64,000 nt of DNA from Maribacter sp. PR1 (GCF_028464145.1 NZ_JAQPCG010000010.1:124001-188000), one strand, 5' to 3'. Counted from the first letter of the stretch, positions 47,178 to 57,262 are shown. Made by a program: numbers and translations. Notes: a model not told the origin generated them from the sequence alone.

Positions 47178-49022
47178 CTAGGCATCCAATCGTTCCTCTT
47201 CGGCATCTGGGATAAAGTTGCCATTATCATACACATTTTTGGTGATGAACGACATCAAAAACAAGAATGCCCCAAAAAACAACACCATCACACCTTTGGA
47301 AACCATGCTAAGTTGCATATTCTTCAACGAAAGTCTGTTTTTCCATTTTTTATCCGAGCCCCGCTTCCATAGCCAAACACCGGTCATGACCAAGGTAATG
47401 GCCAAAGCCAACCACAATAGGAAGAACCAATTGGCCGATTCTTGAAATATACCATAACCGCTCATTTCCGAATAATCTTCAACTCCAGGAGTAAAACCAT
47501 ATCCTAGCCTTAAATCTTCAATGATGCCCATATCAAAGGAAACAATCAAGAAGATGAAAATGGCCACACAAAGAAGGTGTGTGAAAATTCGATGGCTGGT
47601 CAAAGCTCCCACAAAAAACACCAAAGACGCCCAAAGTACAAAGTTCAAAAAGGCCCAACGATAGAGCAAAAGGTCCTCTGCAAATTGTCCTAAATCTATA
47701 TAAGAAGCTCCACCCAACAACACTTGGGTAAACACGGATACTACAATAAAGCTCACACTTAATATAAAAGACAGTCCAATAATCGCTGCCAATCTGGAAA
47801 GTTGGGTAACCCAGACAGGAACGGGCAACGAATCTGTTATTTGCCAAATATTGACCGTCTTGTCCTTAAAAAACAACTCGCCGGCCCAAATCATGATCAA
47901 CATGGTTATAAAAACGCCCCATTGCAACCTAAAATAGGTCATATTGCTACTGATGGGATATTCATTACCAATATAATAAGCCGCATTCCAAGTAACATTT
48001 TGCAAAAACACCATCAATAAGATAATACCGAGGATTATTTTGAAGGAAGTAGGGCGAACAATGTTCAGGAACTCCAATTTTGAGAGTGACCATAGTTTAG
48101 TGAGAAAATTAGGTACTTTGTATTGTTTCACGACCTCTGGCAATTTTATGGATGCCGTAGAAAATGACACTTTCTTGCCTTCTTTGATTTTTTTGGATTT
48201 ATCGGTACCGGCCTGTATGACGTACTTGAAAGAGAAGCGTAGATATGCCGCTATGGCAAACACCATGGCAAGTCCCATCCAAAGCAATCGGTTCTTTAAA
48301 ACATAGCCGGTCAGTTTGAACAGTTCGGTATTTTTTTGTGTGGGACTCAACAGTTCGGTATAGTGCTGTGCCGCTACATAGCCTCCCGAATCCGCCAAGA
48401 TGTAAGCCATTAGATTATCCCCACCCCCGGTTTCGTAGGAAGTTTGGGCGATTAAAAATAGAATGACCACCAAGAATACGGCCAAATAACTTGTGGTCAT
48501 TCTACGGGTAAACACAATGGCAAAAAATACAACGGATACATAAAAAAAGAGGTTGGGTACGGTAAACATGATCCAACCGTGAAACAAAGGGCCCCATTGA
48601 ACCGGACCAAAACGACCAGCCTCGCCAATGCCGGAAAACGGCACCAACAAATGCCCAACAATCATACCCGTACTTAGAATGACAAGGTATAGGAAAGCGG
48701 CCAAAAAGCGGCCTATAAAAAATTGTTTTTCATTGATGGGCAGTGCATAGGTCCACTCCGCGGATTTATACCTGATCTCTTTGTAAAGCACACCTCCGGT
48801 AGCTATGGCAATGATGATGATCATAAGCATACCCATGGCCGCATAGTTTCTATACAAAATGCTCGAAGCGTTCATAAGCACCCCTTCGTTGGAAAAGAAA
48901 TCAAACGATCCCTTGGTATACCATATCATCTGAAAGGCAAGCATGAGAAAGAAAACAAGGGTAACCCAACTAAATACACGCTGTCTTAGCTCGTTTTTTA
49001 CTATGGAAAATATTGTTTTCAT
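47178..49022 (-). CDS. ABC-2 type transporter permease, cut short by an in-frame TAG
   Basis: 614 residues with about twelve membrane segments in two ABC-2-like halves (first around [20 protein letters not shown], second around FKIILGIILLMVFLQNV). Homologues in flavobacteria continue as one protein into an M1 peptidase-like domain; here TAG at 47178-47180 separates the parts and the next codons are in the same frame. The gene follows the remnant of its ATPase by one base. The permease may still be translated, but without a full ATPase the transporter is unlikely to work. Confidence 0.75.
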   Translation of the reverse strand: MKTIFSIVKNELRQRVFSWVTLVFFLMLAFQMIWYTKGSFDFFSNEGVLMNASSILYRNYAAMGMLMIIIIAIATGGVLYKEIRYKSAEWTYALPINEKQFFIGRFLAAFLYLVILSTGMIVGHLLVPFSGIGEAGRFGPVQWGPLFHGWIMFTVPNLFFYVSVVFFAIVFTRRMTTSYLAVFLVVILFLIAQTSYETGGGDNLMAYILADSGGYVAAQHYTELLSPTQKNTELFKLTGYVLKNRLLWMGLAMVFAIAAYLRFSFKYVIQAGTDKSKKIKEGKKVSFSTASIKLPEVVKQYKVPNFLTKLWSLSKLEFLNIVRPTSFKIILGIILLMVFLQNVTWNAAYYIGNEYPISSNMTYFRLQWGVFITMLIMIWAGELFFKDKTVNIWQITDSLPVPVWVTQLSRLAAIIGLSFILSVSFIVVSVFTQVLLGGASYIDLGQFAEDLLLYRWAFLNFVLWASLVFFVGALTSHRIFTHLLCVAIFIFLIVSFDMGIIEDLRLGYGFTPGVEDYSEMSGYGIFQESANWFFLLWLALAITLVMTGVWLWKRGSDKKWKNRLSLKNMQLSMVSKGVMVLFFGAFLFLMSFITKNVYDNGNFIPDAEEERLDA

Positions 49023-49023
49023 T

Positions 49024-49119
49024 TTAGTGTTCGCTTAAAATTTTAAAATAGGCATCTTCTAAAGAAGGTTTTTTAGCATCAAAATCACCATTGGGTAAAT
49101 CATTATATTGGGTAAGAAT
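49024..49119 (-). pseudogene. C-terminal remnant of an ABC transporter ATPase
   Basis: About 30 codons (KILTQYNDLPNGDFDAKKPS, then LEDAYFKILSEH) end one base before the permease start. LEDAY with this ending is the typical C-terminus of ABC-2 ATPases. In-frame stops lie directly upstream and no Walker motifs are found nearby, so the rest of the gene has been deleted. Confidence 0.7.
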
Positions 49120-49414
49120 TTTTTAAAAATGGAACAATCACCAAAATCGATTTAATTGTATTTTTTGAGGCACGATTTCCATGATAAAACCAAAGAAAAA
49201 ACGGGTCTGCAAATTAAACTCTGTCTGAAAGTAATTAAGTATTAATTTTTAGAGGTCAGTAGTTAGTTACTTATCCAAGATTTCACTTGGTGTATCATTG
49301 TACATTATAATGATGAACATCGATTCAAATCTAACAAAAAGGTCGCCAAGGACCGCCATGGGGATAGCATTTTAGATGTCGATAAAGCTCAACAACCGGA
49401 ACACGGCCAGCATA
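49120..49414. other. Intergenic remnant region
   Basis: Between the ATPase remnant and the RND operon. On the minus strand about 35 codons around 49250-49360 (MAVLGDLFVRFESMFIIIMY, then NDTPSEILDK) look protein-like but follow an in-frame stop, so this may be another gene remnant. The deletion that removed the ATPase probably ended here. No terminator for the RND operon is obvious. Confidence 0.35.
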
Positions 49415-52400
49415 TCACAGCGTGTGGTCTGGGTTAAAGCCATCTACCAATTTTTTATGCTCGTAATCGGCCACCATAAGCTCCTCATAATCAGTTTTTG
49501 TTCCCTTGGTAAACTTATGTACCAATTTTTCCATTAAATTGTATATTACCGGTACTATTATCAAGGTCAAGAAAAGCGAACTTATCAATCCCCCGATGAT
49601 AACCCAGGCAAGACCATTTTTCCATCCCGATCCCGGGCCTGAGGCCAACGCAATGGGAAGCATCCCGAAAACCATGGCAATGGTAGTCATTAGAATTGGG
49701 CGGAGACGTGCGTGGTTGGCCTGTATCAAGGCGTTCCTGACCGTTTCCCCTGACCGGACCCTTTCGTTGGCAAAGTCAACCAGGATAATGGCGTTTTTAC
49801 ACACTAGCCCGATCAACATAATTATACCAAGAATGGTAAAGATGTTCAGGGAATTGTTCGTTAACGCCAATGCCAGCAAAGCTCCGATGAACGATAAGGG
49901 AATGGAAAAAAGAACTACGAACGGGTGCACAAAACTGTCGTACAGGGAAACCATTACCAAATAGACCAATATAATAGCTGCCAACATAGCAATTCCCAGT
50001 GTTCCGAACCCTTCCGATTGCCTTTCTTTATCCCCACCCCATACGTAATCGACCCCCGTGGGCCGTTCGACATCCTGGAAGGCAGCTTCCCATTCATCCG
50101 CGACCGTACCAGCTGGTCTGCCAACGGACTGCCCTTTTACGGTAACCGACGCGGTCTTATCCCGGCGTTCCAATTGGCTCGGGCCCAACGTTTCGGTGAT
50201 GTCGGCGAACTGTGAGAGTTTTACCTCTTGCCCTTGGTCATTAGTAAGGATCAAATCCCCTACATCGACAATGCTTTTTCTATCAAAACTATTGTAGCGA
50301 ATGTTAATATCATATTCATATTCCCCTGCCCTGAATTTGCCATCGGTATTCCCGTTAAATGCTGTTTGCATTGTCAACCCCACCGTTTGTAACGATAATC
50401 CCAGGGAGGCCATTTTATCCCGATCTACTTGAACATTGATTTCAGGATTTCCCGTTTCTACGGACAATTCAATTTCCGTGGCCCCAGGAATCTTATGCAG
50501 TTCCGCCTCCGCCTTTCTGGCAAAGACCATGGCACTATCCAAACTAGGTCCGGTCACTACCAAGGCCAACGGGGCTTCCTCCGCCACTCCCAAAAGACTT
50601 ATAGGGACGGTTTTCACCTTGGCTCCGACCAAAATTTTCTCTAAACGACGTTTTGTTTTGGCGGCAAATACATAAGAATCGTCCTGCCTTTCATTTTCAT
50701 CAACCATTTGGACGTTTATTTCCGCCTTGTAAGCTGTAGCCTGTGAAGCTCCTAAGCCTTCGCTGGTCTGGCCTACAGTGGTGATAAGGCTCTTGACTTC
50801 TTCCTGTGTATTCAAAAAGGCCTCTGCTTTTTGGGCCATAAAATTACTTTCTTCCAATGAGGCATCTTTTGGTAGTTCTATCTGCACCAAAAACTCGCCC
50901 CTATCCGATGTGGCAAAGAATTCGCCTCCAATAAATCCTGCCGCTACCAAGGCGATCGAAGCAAAGAAGATAACCAAAACGATGGACAGCGTGGTTTTAT
51001 AATGATCCAGGCACCAGGTCAATAAGCCGGAGATCCAATTCGTGAAACGTTTTAATTGTGTTTCGAATTTGATGATAAGCCTACCGAACAGGTTTTTACC
51101 TGTGATATGCTCCAATTTTCCGAAACGGGACGATAACCAAGGAATAATGGTAAACGATGCCAATAGGGACAACAAGGTCGAAATAATTATGGTCACACAA
51201 AATTGGGTAATGATTTTGGACACCAGACCGCTGCTCATGGCAATGGGAAAAAAGACGACCACGATTACCAGCGTTATGGATGTTACCGTGCCCCCGATTT
51301 CAGCGGTACCGTCATAGGCCGCACGGACACGGTTTTTGCCCATTTCCATATGCCGGTAAATGTTTTCGAGTACAACGATGGCATCGTCCACCAAGATGCC
51401 TACGACCAAAGACAATCCTAATAAACTCATTAAGTTCAAGGTATAATCCAACAACAAAAAGCCTATAAATGTCGCAACCAACGATGCGGGTATGGACACC
51501 ATTACAATTAGCGAGTTTCTTACACTGTGCAAGAAGAACAGCATTACGATCGCCACCAATAACACGGCGATCAATAGGTCATGGATTACGGAATCGGCCG
51601 CCTCTAGGGTAAAAACACTACTGTCATTGGCGACATTGAGACTGAGGTCTATGGTTTTATAATCGGTCTCGAGCTGTGCTATCCGTTTTAATATATCTTC
51701 ACTTACAGCTACGGCATTGGCATCGGACTGCTTGATCACCTGCAGTAGGATGGCACTTTTTTGCTTTACCCGTGCAATTTTTTCAGGTATTTTTTGACTG
51801 TCCTGAACATCCGCAATATCACTGAGCCTCACTTGGATGCCATCTTTATCAGCGACTACCAGATTGCGCAGCTCTTCAACATTTTTATATTTTCCGGCCA
51901 ACCGGATCAATATTTTTTGCTGCCTGGTCTGAATATTTCCTGTGGGGAAATCCAAATTCGAGGCCAGGATGGTCTGTTGGACCTGGGGTATGGAAAGGTT
52001 ATATCCATGAAGTCGGTCGGCGTCTAAATTTACCTGGATTTCCCTTTCTTGCCCCCCGATCAAATTTATCTGTGCCACACCATTGACCCGGGAAAGCAAA
52101 GGGGCAATTTTTTTATCAATCAGGTCATAAAACTTAATTTCATCCATAGTGCCATTAGCACCAATTGTCATAATCGGAAGGTCGCTCAATGAAAATTTGC
52201 TTAAGGAGGGTGTTTTGGCATCATCGGGCAGATCACTGATAATGGCATTGATTTTCCGTTGTGCATCGTTTAGGGAAATATCAACATTGGCATCATCCGT
52301 CAAGGTAATCGCAACCGTGGAAAGGCTTTCATAAGAACGGGATTCTATTTTTTTGATGTTCTCCAGAGAGGCAACCGCATCCTCTATTTTTTTTGTCACG

Positions 52401-52585
52401 GTATTTTCGATCTCGCTGGGCGAGGCACCGGGGTAGATAGTGGCGACGGTTATGACATTTCGGTCGAATTTGGGTATCAATTCATACCCCAGTTGGTTAT
52501 AACTGAACAGGCCCCCAAGGGTAAGTATGGTGAATAGCACAATGACCAATGAAGGCCTTTTTATGGAAATTTCCGCTAATTTCAT
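49415..52585 (-). CDS. RND efflux transporter, inner membrane pump
   Basis: 1056 residues with the AcrB-type twelve-helix layout: first helix near 12-28, large periplasmic loops at about 40-330 and 560-860. Proton-relay residues are present: the Asp pair in GILVDDAIVVLENIY (TM4) and Lys in GLVCKNAIILVDFAN (TM10). This points to the drug/amphiphile (HAE-like) group rather than a metal pump. Third gene of a TolC-MFP-RND operon (gaps 8 and 36 bp). Substrates are unknown; a TetR gene upstream is the likely regulator. Confidence 0.93.
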   Translation of the reverse strand: MKLAEISIKRPSLVIVLFTILTLGGLFSYNQLGYELIPKFDRNVITVATIYPGASPSEIENTVTKKIEDAVASLENIKKIESRSYESLSTVAITLTDDANVDISLNDAQRKINAIISDLPDDAKTPSLSKFSLSDLPIMTIGANGTMDEIKFYDLIDKKIAPLLSRVNGVAQINLIGGQEREIQVNLDADRLHGYNLSIPQVQQTILASNLDFPTGNIQTRQQKILIRLAGKYKNVEELRNLVVADKDGIQVRLSDIADVQDSQKIPEKIARVKQKSAILLQVIKQSDANAVAVSEDILKRIAQLETDYKTIDLSLNVANDSSVFTLEAADSVIHDLLIAVLLVAIVMLFFLHSVRNSLIVMVSIPASLVATFIGFLLLDYTLNLMSLLGLSLVVGILVDDAIVVLENIYRHMEMGKNRVRAAYDGTAEIGGTVTSITLVIVVVFFPIAMSSGLVSKIITQFCVTIIISTLLSLLASFTIIPWLSSRFGKLEHITGKNLFGRLIIKFETQLKRFTNWISGLLTWCLDHYKTTLSIVLVIFFASIALVAAGFIGGEFFATSDRGEFLVQIELPKDASLEESNFMAQKAEAFLNTQEEVKSLITTVGQTSEGLGASQATAYKAEINVQMVDENERQDDSYVFAAKTKRRLEKILVGAKVKTVPISLLGVAEEAPLALVVTGPSLDSAMVFARKAEAELHKIPGATEIELSVETGNPEINVQVDRDKMASLGLSLQTVGLTMQTAFNGNTDGKFRAGEYEYDINIRYNSFDRKSIVDVGDLILTNDQGQEVKLSQFADITETLGPSQLERRDKTASVTVKGQSVGRPAGTVADEWEAAFQDVERPTGVDYVWGGDKERQSEGFGTLGIAMLAAIILVYLVMVSLYDSFVHPFVVLFSIPLSFIGALLALALTNNSLNIFTILGIIMLIGLVCKNAIILVDFANERVRSGETVRNALIQANHARLRPILMTTIAMVFGMLPIALASGPGSGWKNGLAWVIIGGLISSLFLTLIIVPVIYNLMEKLVHKFTKGTKTDYEELMVADYEHKKLVDGFNPDHTL

Positions 52586-52621
52586 AGTATGGAATAAAAT
52601 GTTTCAGGTTATTGTCCGGTT

Positions 52622-53686
52622 CTAGTCGATGATGTCTATCTTGGAACCGTTCTGTAGATTGATCTGCCCGGTAACTATTACGAGTTCATTGCTGTCCAGA
52701 CCATCTAATATTTCGACCTTATCACCGAATATTCTTCCAGCCGTTACACCGGTCAGTTTTGCAACTCCATCCTCAGCGACAAAAACCTGGTTACTGCTTA
52801 CACTTCCCAGGAACGCATTTCTAGGGGCCACCAGTATCTTTTCGCTTTCCCGGTCTGACGAGGTGAAGGATGCCGTCCCGTACATGCCCGCCTTCAAGGC
52901 GTTGTCCGGATTGTTCGATATCTCGATTTCCACAGGAAAATTCAAACTGCTATCCGATTTCGGTGCTATAAACGTGATTTTCCCTGCAAATGTCCTGTCT
53001 GGTAAGACACTGGCTTTTACATTTACCGGGGCACCCGTTTTTAAACTGGCCACTTGGGACTCGTTGACCGTAACCCTAAGTTTAAGTTTGGAGACATCGA
53101 CAATTTCGAACATTGGTGTTGCTGTTGCCAGAACAGAACCTGGTTCGATAAAACGCTTATTTACAACTCCTTTTATCGTAGCTTTTATGCTGACATCACT
53201 CGCATTTACCCTCGCTTGTTCCAGTCTCGATTGTGCAGTAACCAAGGTCAACTTGGCCTGATCCATTTGTTGTTCGGTCACTCCACCGGTTTTTAAGGCA
53301 TTTTCAAAACGGTTGAAATTTTTGGACGCATTCTGATAGGCCGCTTCGGCCGCGTGCAGTTCTGCCGATACCTGCTCACTTCTCACAACTGCCAAAGTCT
53401 TGCCCACTCTGACATGATCACCTTCTTCTACCAATACCCTAACGACTCTACCTGGCTTTTCCGCAGAAAAATCCAGTTCTTTAAAGGGCTCGAAGTTTCC
53501 ATTGGCGGTAAAATTGAGGGGAATAGTTTCCATCTTTACCGTATCAACCTTTACAGTGACACTAGCATTTTTCTGTGCAACTATATCCGTTTTTGCTTGA
53601 TTTTCTTGTTTGTTGTTCATTAAGATGAAGGCAATCAGGGCCAATACCACTAAAATTGTAAGTATGTATATTATGTTCTTTTTCAT
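52622..53686 (-). CDS. RND efflux periplasmic adaptor (membrane fusion protein)
   Basis: 354 residues. N-terminal membrane anchor at about 5-22, then the split lipoyl domain (ERPGRVVRVLVEEGDHVRVG-like segment; second half near IKATIKGVVNKRFIEPG), a helical hairpin (about 110-160) and beta-barrel and membrane-proximal domains. It connects the RND pump with the TolC-type channel. Located between the two in the operon. Confidence 0.93.
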   Translation of the reverse strand: MKKNIIYILTILVVLALIAFILMNNKQENQAKTDIVAQKNASVTVKVDTVKMETIPLNFTANGNFEPFKELDFSAEKPGRVVRVLVEEGDHVRVGKTLAVVRSEQVSAELHAAEAAYQNASKNFNRFENALKTGGVTEQQMDQAKLTLVTAQSRLEQARVNASDVSIKATIKGVVNKRFIEPGSVLATATPMFEIVDVSKLKLRVTVNESQVASLKTGAPVNVKASVLPDRTFAGKITFIAPKSDSSLNFPVEIEISNNPDNALKAGMYGTASFTSSDRESEKILVAPRNAFLGSVSSNQVFVAEDGVAKLTGVTAGRIFGDKVEILDGLDSNELVIVTGQINLQNGSKIDIID

Positions 53687-53694
53687 CGTGCTTA

Positions 53695-55035
53695 TTAGTT
53701 TGTTAGTGACTTTAATTCCCCTTTAGACTTCAACAACAGGATTTCTGCCAGTTTGTATTGTAAAATTGCGGAGTTAAAGTTGTTCCTAGCCTCGGTCAAG
53801 GCGTTTTCCGCATCCAATAGATCCGTTAGCGGAGCCAAACCTTGGACGTAATTGTTTCTGGTATTGTCCAAAACTGCCTGTGCCAACCTGACATTTTCGT
53901 TTTGATTGTTGACGGTCGCAATACTATTGTTTATTTGGGTTCGGGCATTTTCGTAATCAAGATCTAAGGCCAATTCGGTATCCTTGATATCCTCTTGTAA
54001 GATCCGCAGATCTATATCGGCCTGCATTACTTTGGAACGTGTACCAAAACCTGCGAAAATGGGAATTTTCAAATTCAATCCTATCGATGAAAAATCGGAC
54101 CAATATACCTTGTCCTCAGGCTTTTTGAACCAGGGAAGGTCCGGGCCTTGGCCAAGATAGTTGTACCCAACTGTTAGGGAAAGCGTTGGATAATATTCCG
54201 CCTTGACCGCCATTTTCTGGTAAGTCAACAATTGTTCCTGCTTTTTGAGAAGCAGATACTCCGATCGATTCTCGGTATCCGGGGATGAAACTACCTCGCT
54301 TGGTCTGAATTCGAACTCGATTTCCGGAATTTCGATTTGGGCGGTTATGGGCATTCCCATAAAAAATTTCAGGGTATTTTCTTGAAGTTGTAGCGCATTG
54401 TTTATCTGGAGCCGTTGGGTCTCTAGATTTGAAATTTTAACAATAATCCTGTCCAAATCGATTTTCTTCGCTAGCCCATTTTGAAACTGGCCCTCAATGA
54501 TATTTTTCGCCTTGATCGTATTTGCCAACGTACTATCAAGTACCTGAAGGTTTAAACGCTGTAGATATACTTGATAGTAACTATTGGCTACCTTTTCTAT
54601 TACCTGCTCTTGAGTTAATCGATTATTGATCTGATAAAACTCACGGGTAGTTTTTGCTGCTTTTAAACCTGTGTAAACCGATTGGTCAAATAAGTTCTGG
54701 TTCAACGAAACACCAAAGACCGAATTCCATTTTTGCCCCAAAGTTGCCTGTATAACGGTGCCCGGTTGCCCAAAGGAACTTCCATCGATCACATTGGTCT
54801 GTAGGATGGGATTATAGACCAAACTACCATTTCCTGTGATCTGTGGCAATGCTCGCGAACGAACTTCCTGGATTTGGTACTCACTATTTTCAATGGCCAG
54901 CTTCGATTTTTGTGCATCGGCCTTGTATTCAAGAGCATAGGAAACGGCATCCTTTAGGCTAAGCTGCTTTATTTCCTGGGCATTGGCTACGCAAACAAGG
55001 CATAAAAGGGAAATGCTTAAAATTTTTTTGATCAT
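53695..55035 (-). CDS. TolC-family outer membrane channel
   Basis: 446 residues with signal peptide (cleavage after VCVANA). Two repeats of long helices (for example SKLAIENSEYQIQEVRSRAL and LALDLDYENARTQINNSIAT) with beta strands between them (SVFGVSLNQNLFD, SSIGLNLKIPIFAG). First gene of the pump operon; forms the exit duct across the outer membrane. Confidence 0.93.
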   Translation of the reverse strand: MIKKILSISLLCLVCVANAQEIKQLSLKDAVSYALEYKADAQKSKLAIENSEYQIQEVRSRALPQITGNGSLVYNPILQTNVIDGSSFGQPGTVIQATLGQKWNSVFGVSLNQNLFDQSVYTGLKAAKTTREFYQINNRLTQEQVIEKVANSYYQVYLQRLNLQVLDSTLANTIKAKNIIEGQFQNGLAKKIDLDRIIVKISNLETQRLQINNALQLQENTLKFFMGMPITAQIEIPEIEFEFRPSEVVSSPDTENRSEYLLLKKQEQLLTYQKMAVKAEYYPTLSLTVGYNYLGQGPDLPWFKKPEDKVYWSDFSSIGLNLKIPIFAGFGTRSKVMQADIDLRILQEDIKDTELALDLDYENARTQINNSIATVNNQNENVRLAQAVLDNTRNNYVQGLAPLTDLLDAENALTEARNNFNSAILQYKLAEILLLKSKGELKSLTN

Positions 55036-55132
55036 AAACGGATACGTATTTAATGGGGGAGAAATTTTAGGATGTCCTATAGGGTTTTTTAAGATCCTCT
55101 TGTTTTATGTATAATTCTTTATTACCTAAAGT

Positions 55133-55573
55133 TTAGGAGCCGTTTCTATGGATGCTATATATACATCTTGCCAAAGCCACTAAATCTTTTTGTCCACTTT
55201 GGAAAAGTTCCACGTCCACCACGTTGATGGATTTACCACTTTTAACAATCTTTGCCTTGGCCAAAATATCCCCTTCAACGGTAGGATGGAGATAATCGAT
55301 CCGCATATCCAAGGTATTTATCCTGTCCTGTAAGGAATCGAGGGTCGTCGCTCCGGCAGCTCCTCCAGCCGTATCGGCCATAGCGGCCAAAATTCCTCCA
55401 TGCCATCGTTTTTGCAGATAGTCGCCTATGAATTCTTTCTTAAAAGGGACTTTGATGCACACGTACCCAAGTCTGATTTCCATAATTTCTAACCCGAATA
55501 TTTTATTGGCCGGCATCATGTTTTCAATAGCATGCTTTAAAAACAAATAGTCGTCTTGCCCTATTTCCTGCAT
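55133..55573 (-). CDS. Hotdog-fold thioesterase (PaaI/4HBT type)
   Basis: 146 residues. The motif RWHGGILAAMADTAGGAA near residue 60 holds the His-Gly-Gly turn and the catalytic acid of the acyl-CoA thioesterase group. A strand-rich C-terminus completes the hotdog fold. It is transcribed divergently from the TetR gene across a 79-bp region with inverted repeats, so it is probably controlled by that regulator. Substrate unknown. Confidence 0.88.
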   Translation of the reverse strand: MQEIGQDDYLFLKHAIENMMPANKIFGLEIMEIRLGYVCIKVPFKKEFIGDYLQKRWHGGILAAMADTAGGAAGATTLDSLQDRINTLDMRIDYLHPTVEGDILAKAKIVKSGKSINVVDVELFQSGQKDLVALARCIYSIHRNGS

Positions 55574-55609
55574 TGGTCAGATTTTAAAAATTAAAAGATT
55601 TTTTTTTTG

Positions 55610-55650
55610 CTAAAATAAATATTATTTTAGACTTTCTAACTAAAAAAGTC
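55610..55650. promoter_or_regulatory. Two inverted repeats between thioesterase and TetR genes (operator)
   Basis: CTAAAATAA-ATA-TTATTTTAG at 55610-55630 is a perfect 9-bp inverted repeat. It is directly followed by GACTTT-N9-AAAGTC at 55630-55650, ending two bases before the TetR start codon. The location between divergent genes is where a TetR dimer would act on both promoters. Confidence 0.6.
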
Positions 55651-55652
55651 AA

Positions 55653-56261
55653 ATGTTCAATATTGAAAGTACCGATAATTTTTCGTTAATACTTGATTCC
55701 GCCAAAAAAAGATTTTGCCGTTATGGCCTTAAAAAAACAACAATGACGGAGATTGCCGGGGATATAGGTCTATCAAAAGCATCCCTATACTACTACTTCT
55801 CCACTAAAGAAGAACTTTTCAAGGAAGTAGTAAAGCAAGAACATAAAACATTTTTAAACGAGATTGAAGGTCTTCTTTCTTCGGTTGTCCCTGCAGAAGA
55901 GTTATTCCATATTTACCTAGAAAGGCGACTGATCTACTTTCGCGATTTTGCACACCTCAGTTCTTTGAGCCTGGAATCTATAAACAGTTTAAAACCCGTT
56001 TACGCCCGCCTATTCGAAAACCTTCGCAAAGAAGAAATACGACTTGTGAGTAAAATATTGGAAAAAGGTATTGCCGCCCAAGATTTTGAAAATCTTGATA
56101 TTGCTTATTATTCGCAATTGTTCATTGCCATTTTCCAAGGGTTGCGGCACAATGTACTTATTAAAAAAGACACAATAAATATCACGGAAATTGAGTATTC
56201 TCTATTGCAGAGACAATATGAAAGCGCATTAAAAATGTTCGTGAAAGGAATCAAAAAATAA
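55653..56261 (+). CDS. TetR/AcrR-family regulator
   Basis: 202 residues. The N-terminal HTH is TMTEIAGDIGLSKASLYYYF with STKEELFKEVV, at about residues 32-65; the rest is the all-helical ligand and dimer domain. It is divergent from the thioesterase and the pump operon, which are its probable targets. The operator candidates are the two inverted repeats just before its start. Confidence 0.92.
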   Translation: MFNIESTDNFSLILDSAKKRFCRYGLKKTTMTEIAGDIGLSKASLYYYFSTKEELFKEVVKQEHKTFLNEIEGLLSSVVPAEELFHIYLERRLIYFRDFAHLSSLSLESINSLKPVYARLFENLRKEEIRLVSKILEKGIAAQDFENLDIAYYSQLFIAIFQGLRHNVLIKKDTINITEIEYSLLQRQYESALKMFVKGIKK

Positions 56262-56330
56262 ATCGTAGGCCGGCCTTTAGAAAAAAGGAAACTAATTATT
56301 TGTTGCCTGTGCCATTATAATTTTTTTGTA

Positions 56331-57262
56331 ATGAAAAACAAGATGCTGCCCAAGATTAGATATTTGCCTTTTTATGCCATCTCGACCCTGCCGATGCCTG
56401 TTCTGTACCTGTTATCGGACATATTGTTTGTAGTGGTCTATTACCTCATGAAGTATAGAAGGAACTTAGTCTCGGACAATATCAAAAAATCCTTTCCTCA
56501 AAAACCACAAATTACACTGAGAAAAATTGAAAAGAACTTCTATCGGCATTTCTGTGATATACTTGTCGAATCGATTAAGACATTGACCATCAGTAAAAGG
56601 TCGGCAATGAAACGTTTGCGTATAGAGAATCCGGATTTGGTAGAACATTATTTAAGCGAGAATAAAAATATTTTGCTTTACACTGCCCATCAGGGAAATT
56701 GGGAATGGTTGATATTCCTACCACTTTTTTTCCTTACCGATCAGACACTTTATACAAACCAATTAAAAACCACTATTTCAATAGCCTATTTAAAATTATC
56801 AGAGAACGATTTGGTGTCCATTGCATTGAATCCACCAAGGGATATAGGACCATTATCGACCTTGAACGAAAGAATGTCATTATGTTGAACTGCATCATCG
56901 GCGATCAAAGCCCTGTCAGAATCAGTACCAAACATTGCTGCCATTTTTTGAACAGGGAAACAGCTTTTTTCTAGGGGCCGAAAAGCTTGCCAAAAAAACC
57001 AGTGAAGTTGTTTTGTTCCCTTCTTACAAAAAAATAAAAAGAGGGTACTATGGACTACATTTTTAGTTTGATAACGGAAAGTCCCGTTTCCGTGAGAATC
57101 AATGGGATTATAGAAGACTATGCAGAGGCATTGGAAAACGTGATCTTTAAATCGCCGGAACTTTGGCTATGGAGCCAAAGAAGATGGAAGTTAAGTGCCT
57201 CAATTTGGGATTTTAAAGTACCCGGCATTATTTGGTCTATCCAAAATGCTATTGAAATTTAA
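56331..57262 (+). pseudogene. Lipid A-type acyltransferase (LpxL/HtrB family), three frame changes
   Basis: The N-terminal membrane helix and the catalytic HQGNWEW (His-x4-acid motif, here with Glu) are in the first frame. Conserved sequence then continues in a second frame (TLYKPIKNHYFNSLFKIIRE), a third (FLGAEKLAKKTSEVVLFPSY) and again the second (SLITESPVSVRI to LWLWSQRRWK). The three switches fall at runs of seven, six and five T (56725-56731, 56965-56970, 57060-57064). The intact enzyme would acylate lipid A or a related lysophospholipid. It is either a pseudogene or the runs are miscalled. Confidence 0.82.

Noticed and set aside
47178-47180. TAG as a natural boundary between two genes
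   Set aside because: The reading continues in the same frame with family-like sequence, the first ATG/TTG comes about 20 codons later, and homologues are fused, so a nonsense change is more plausible.
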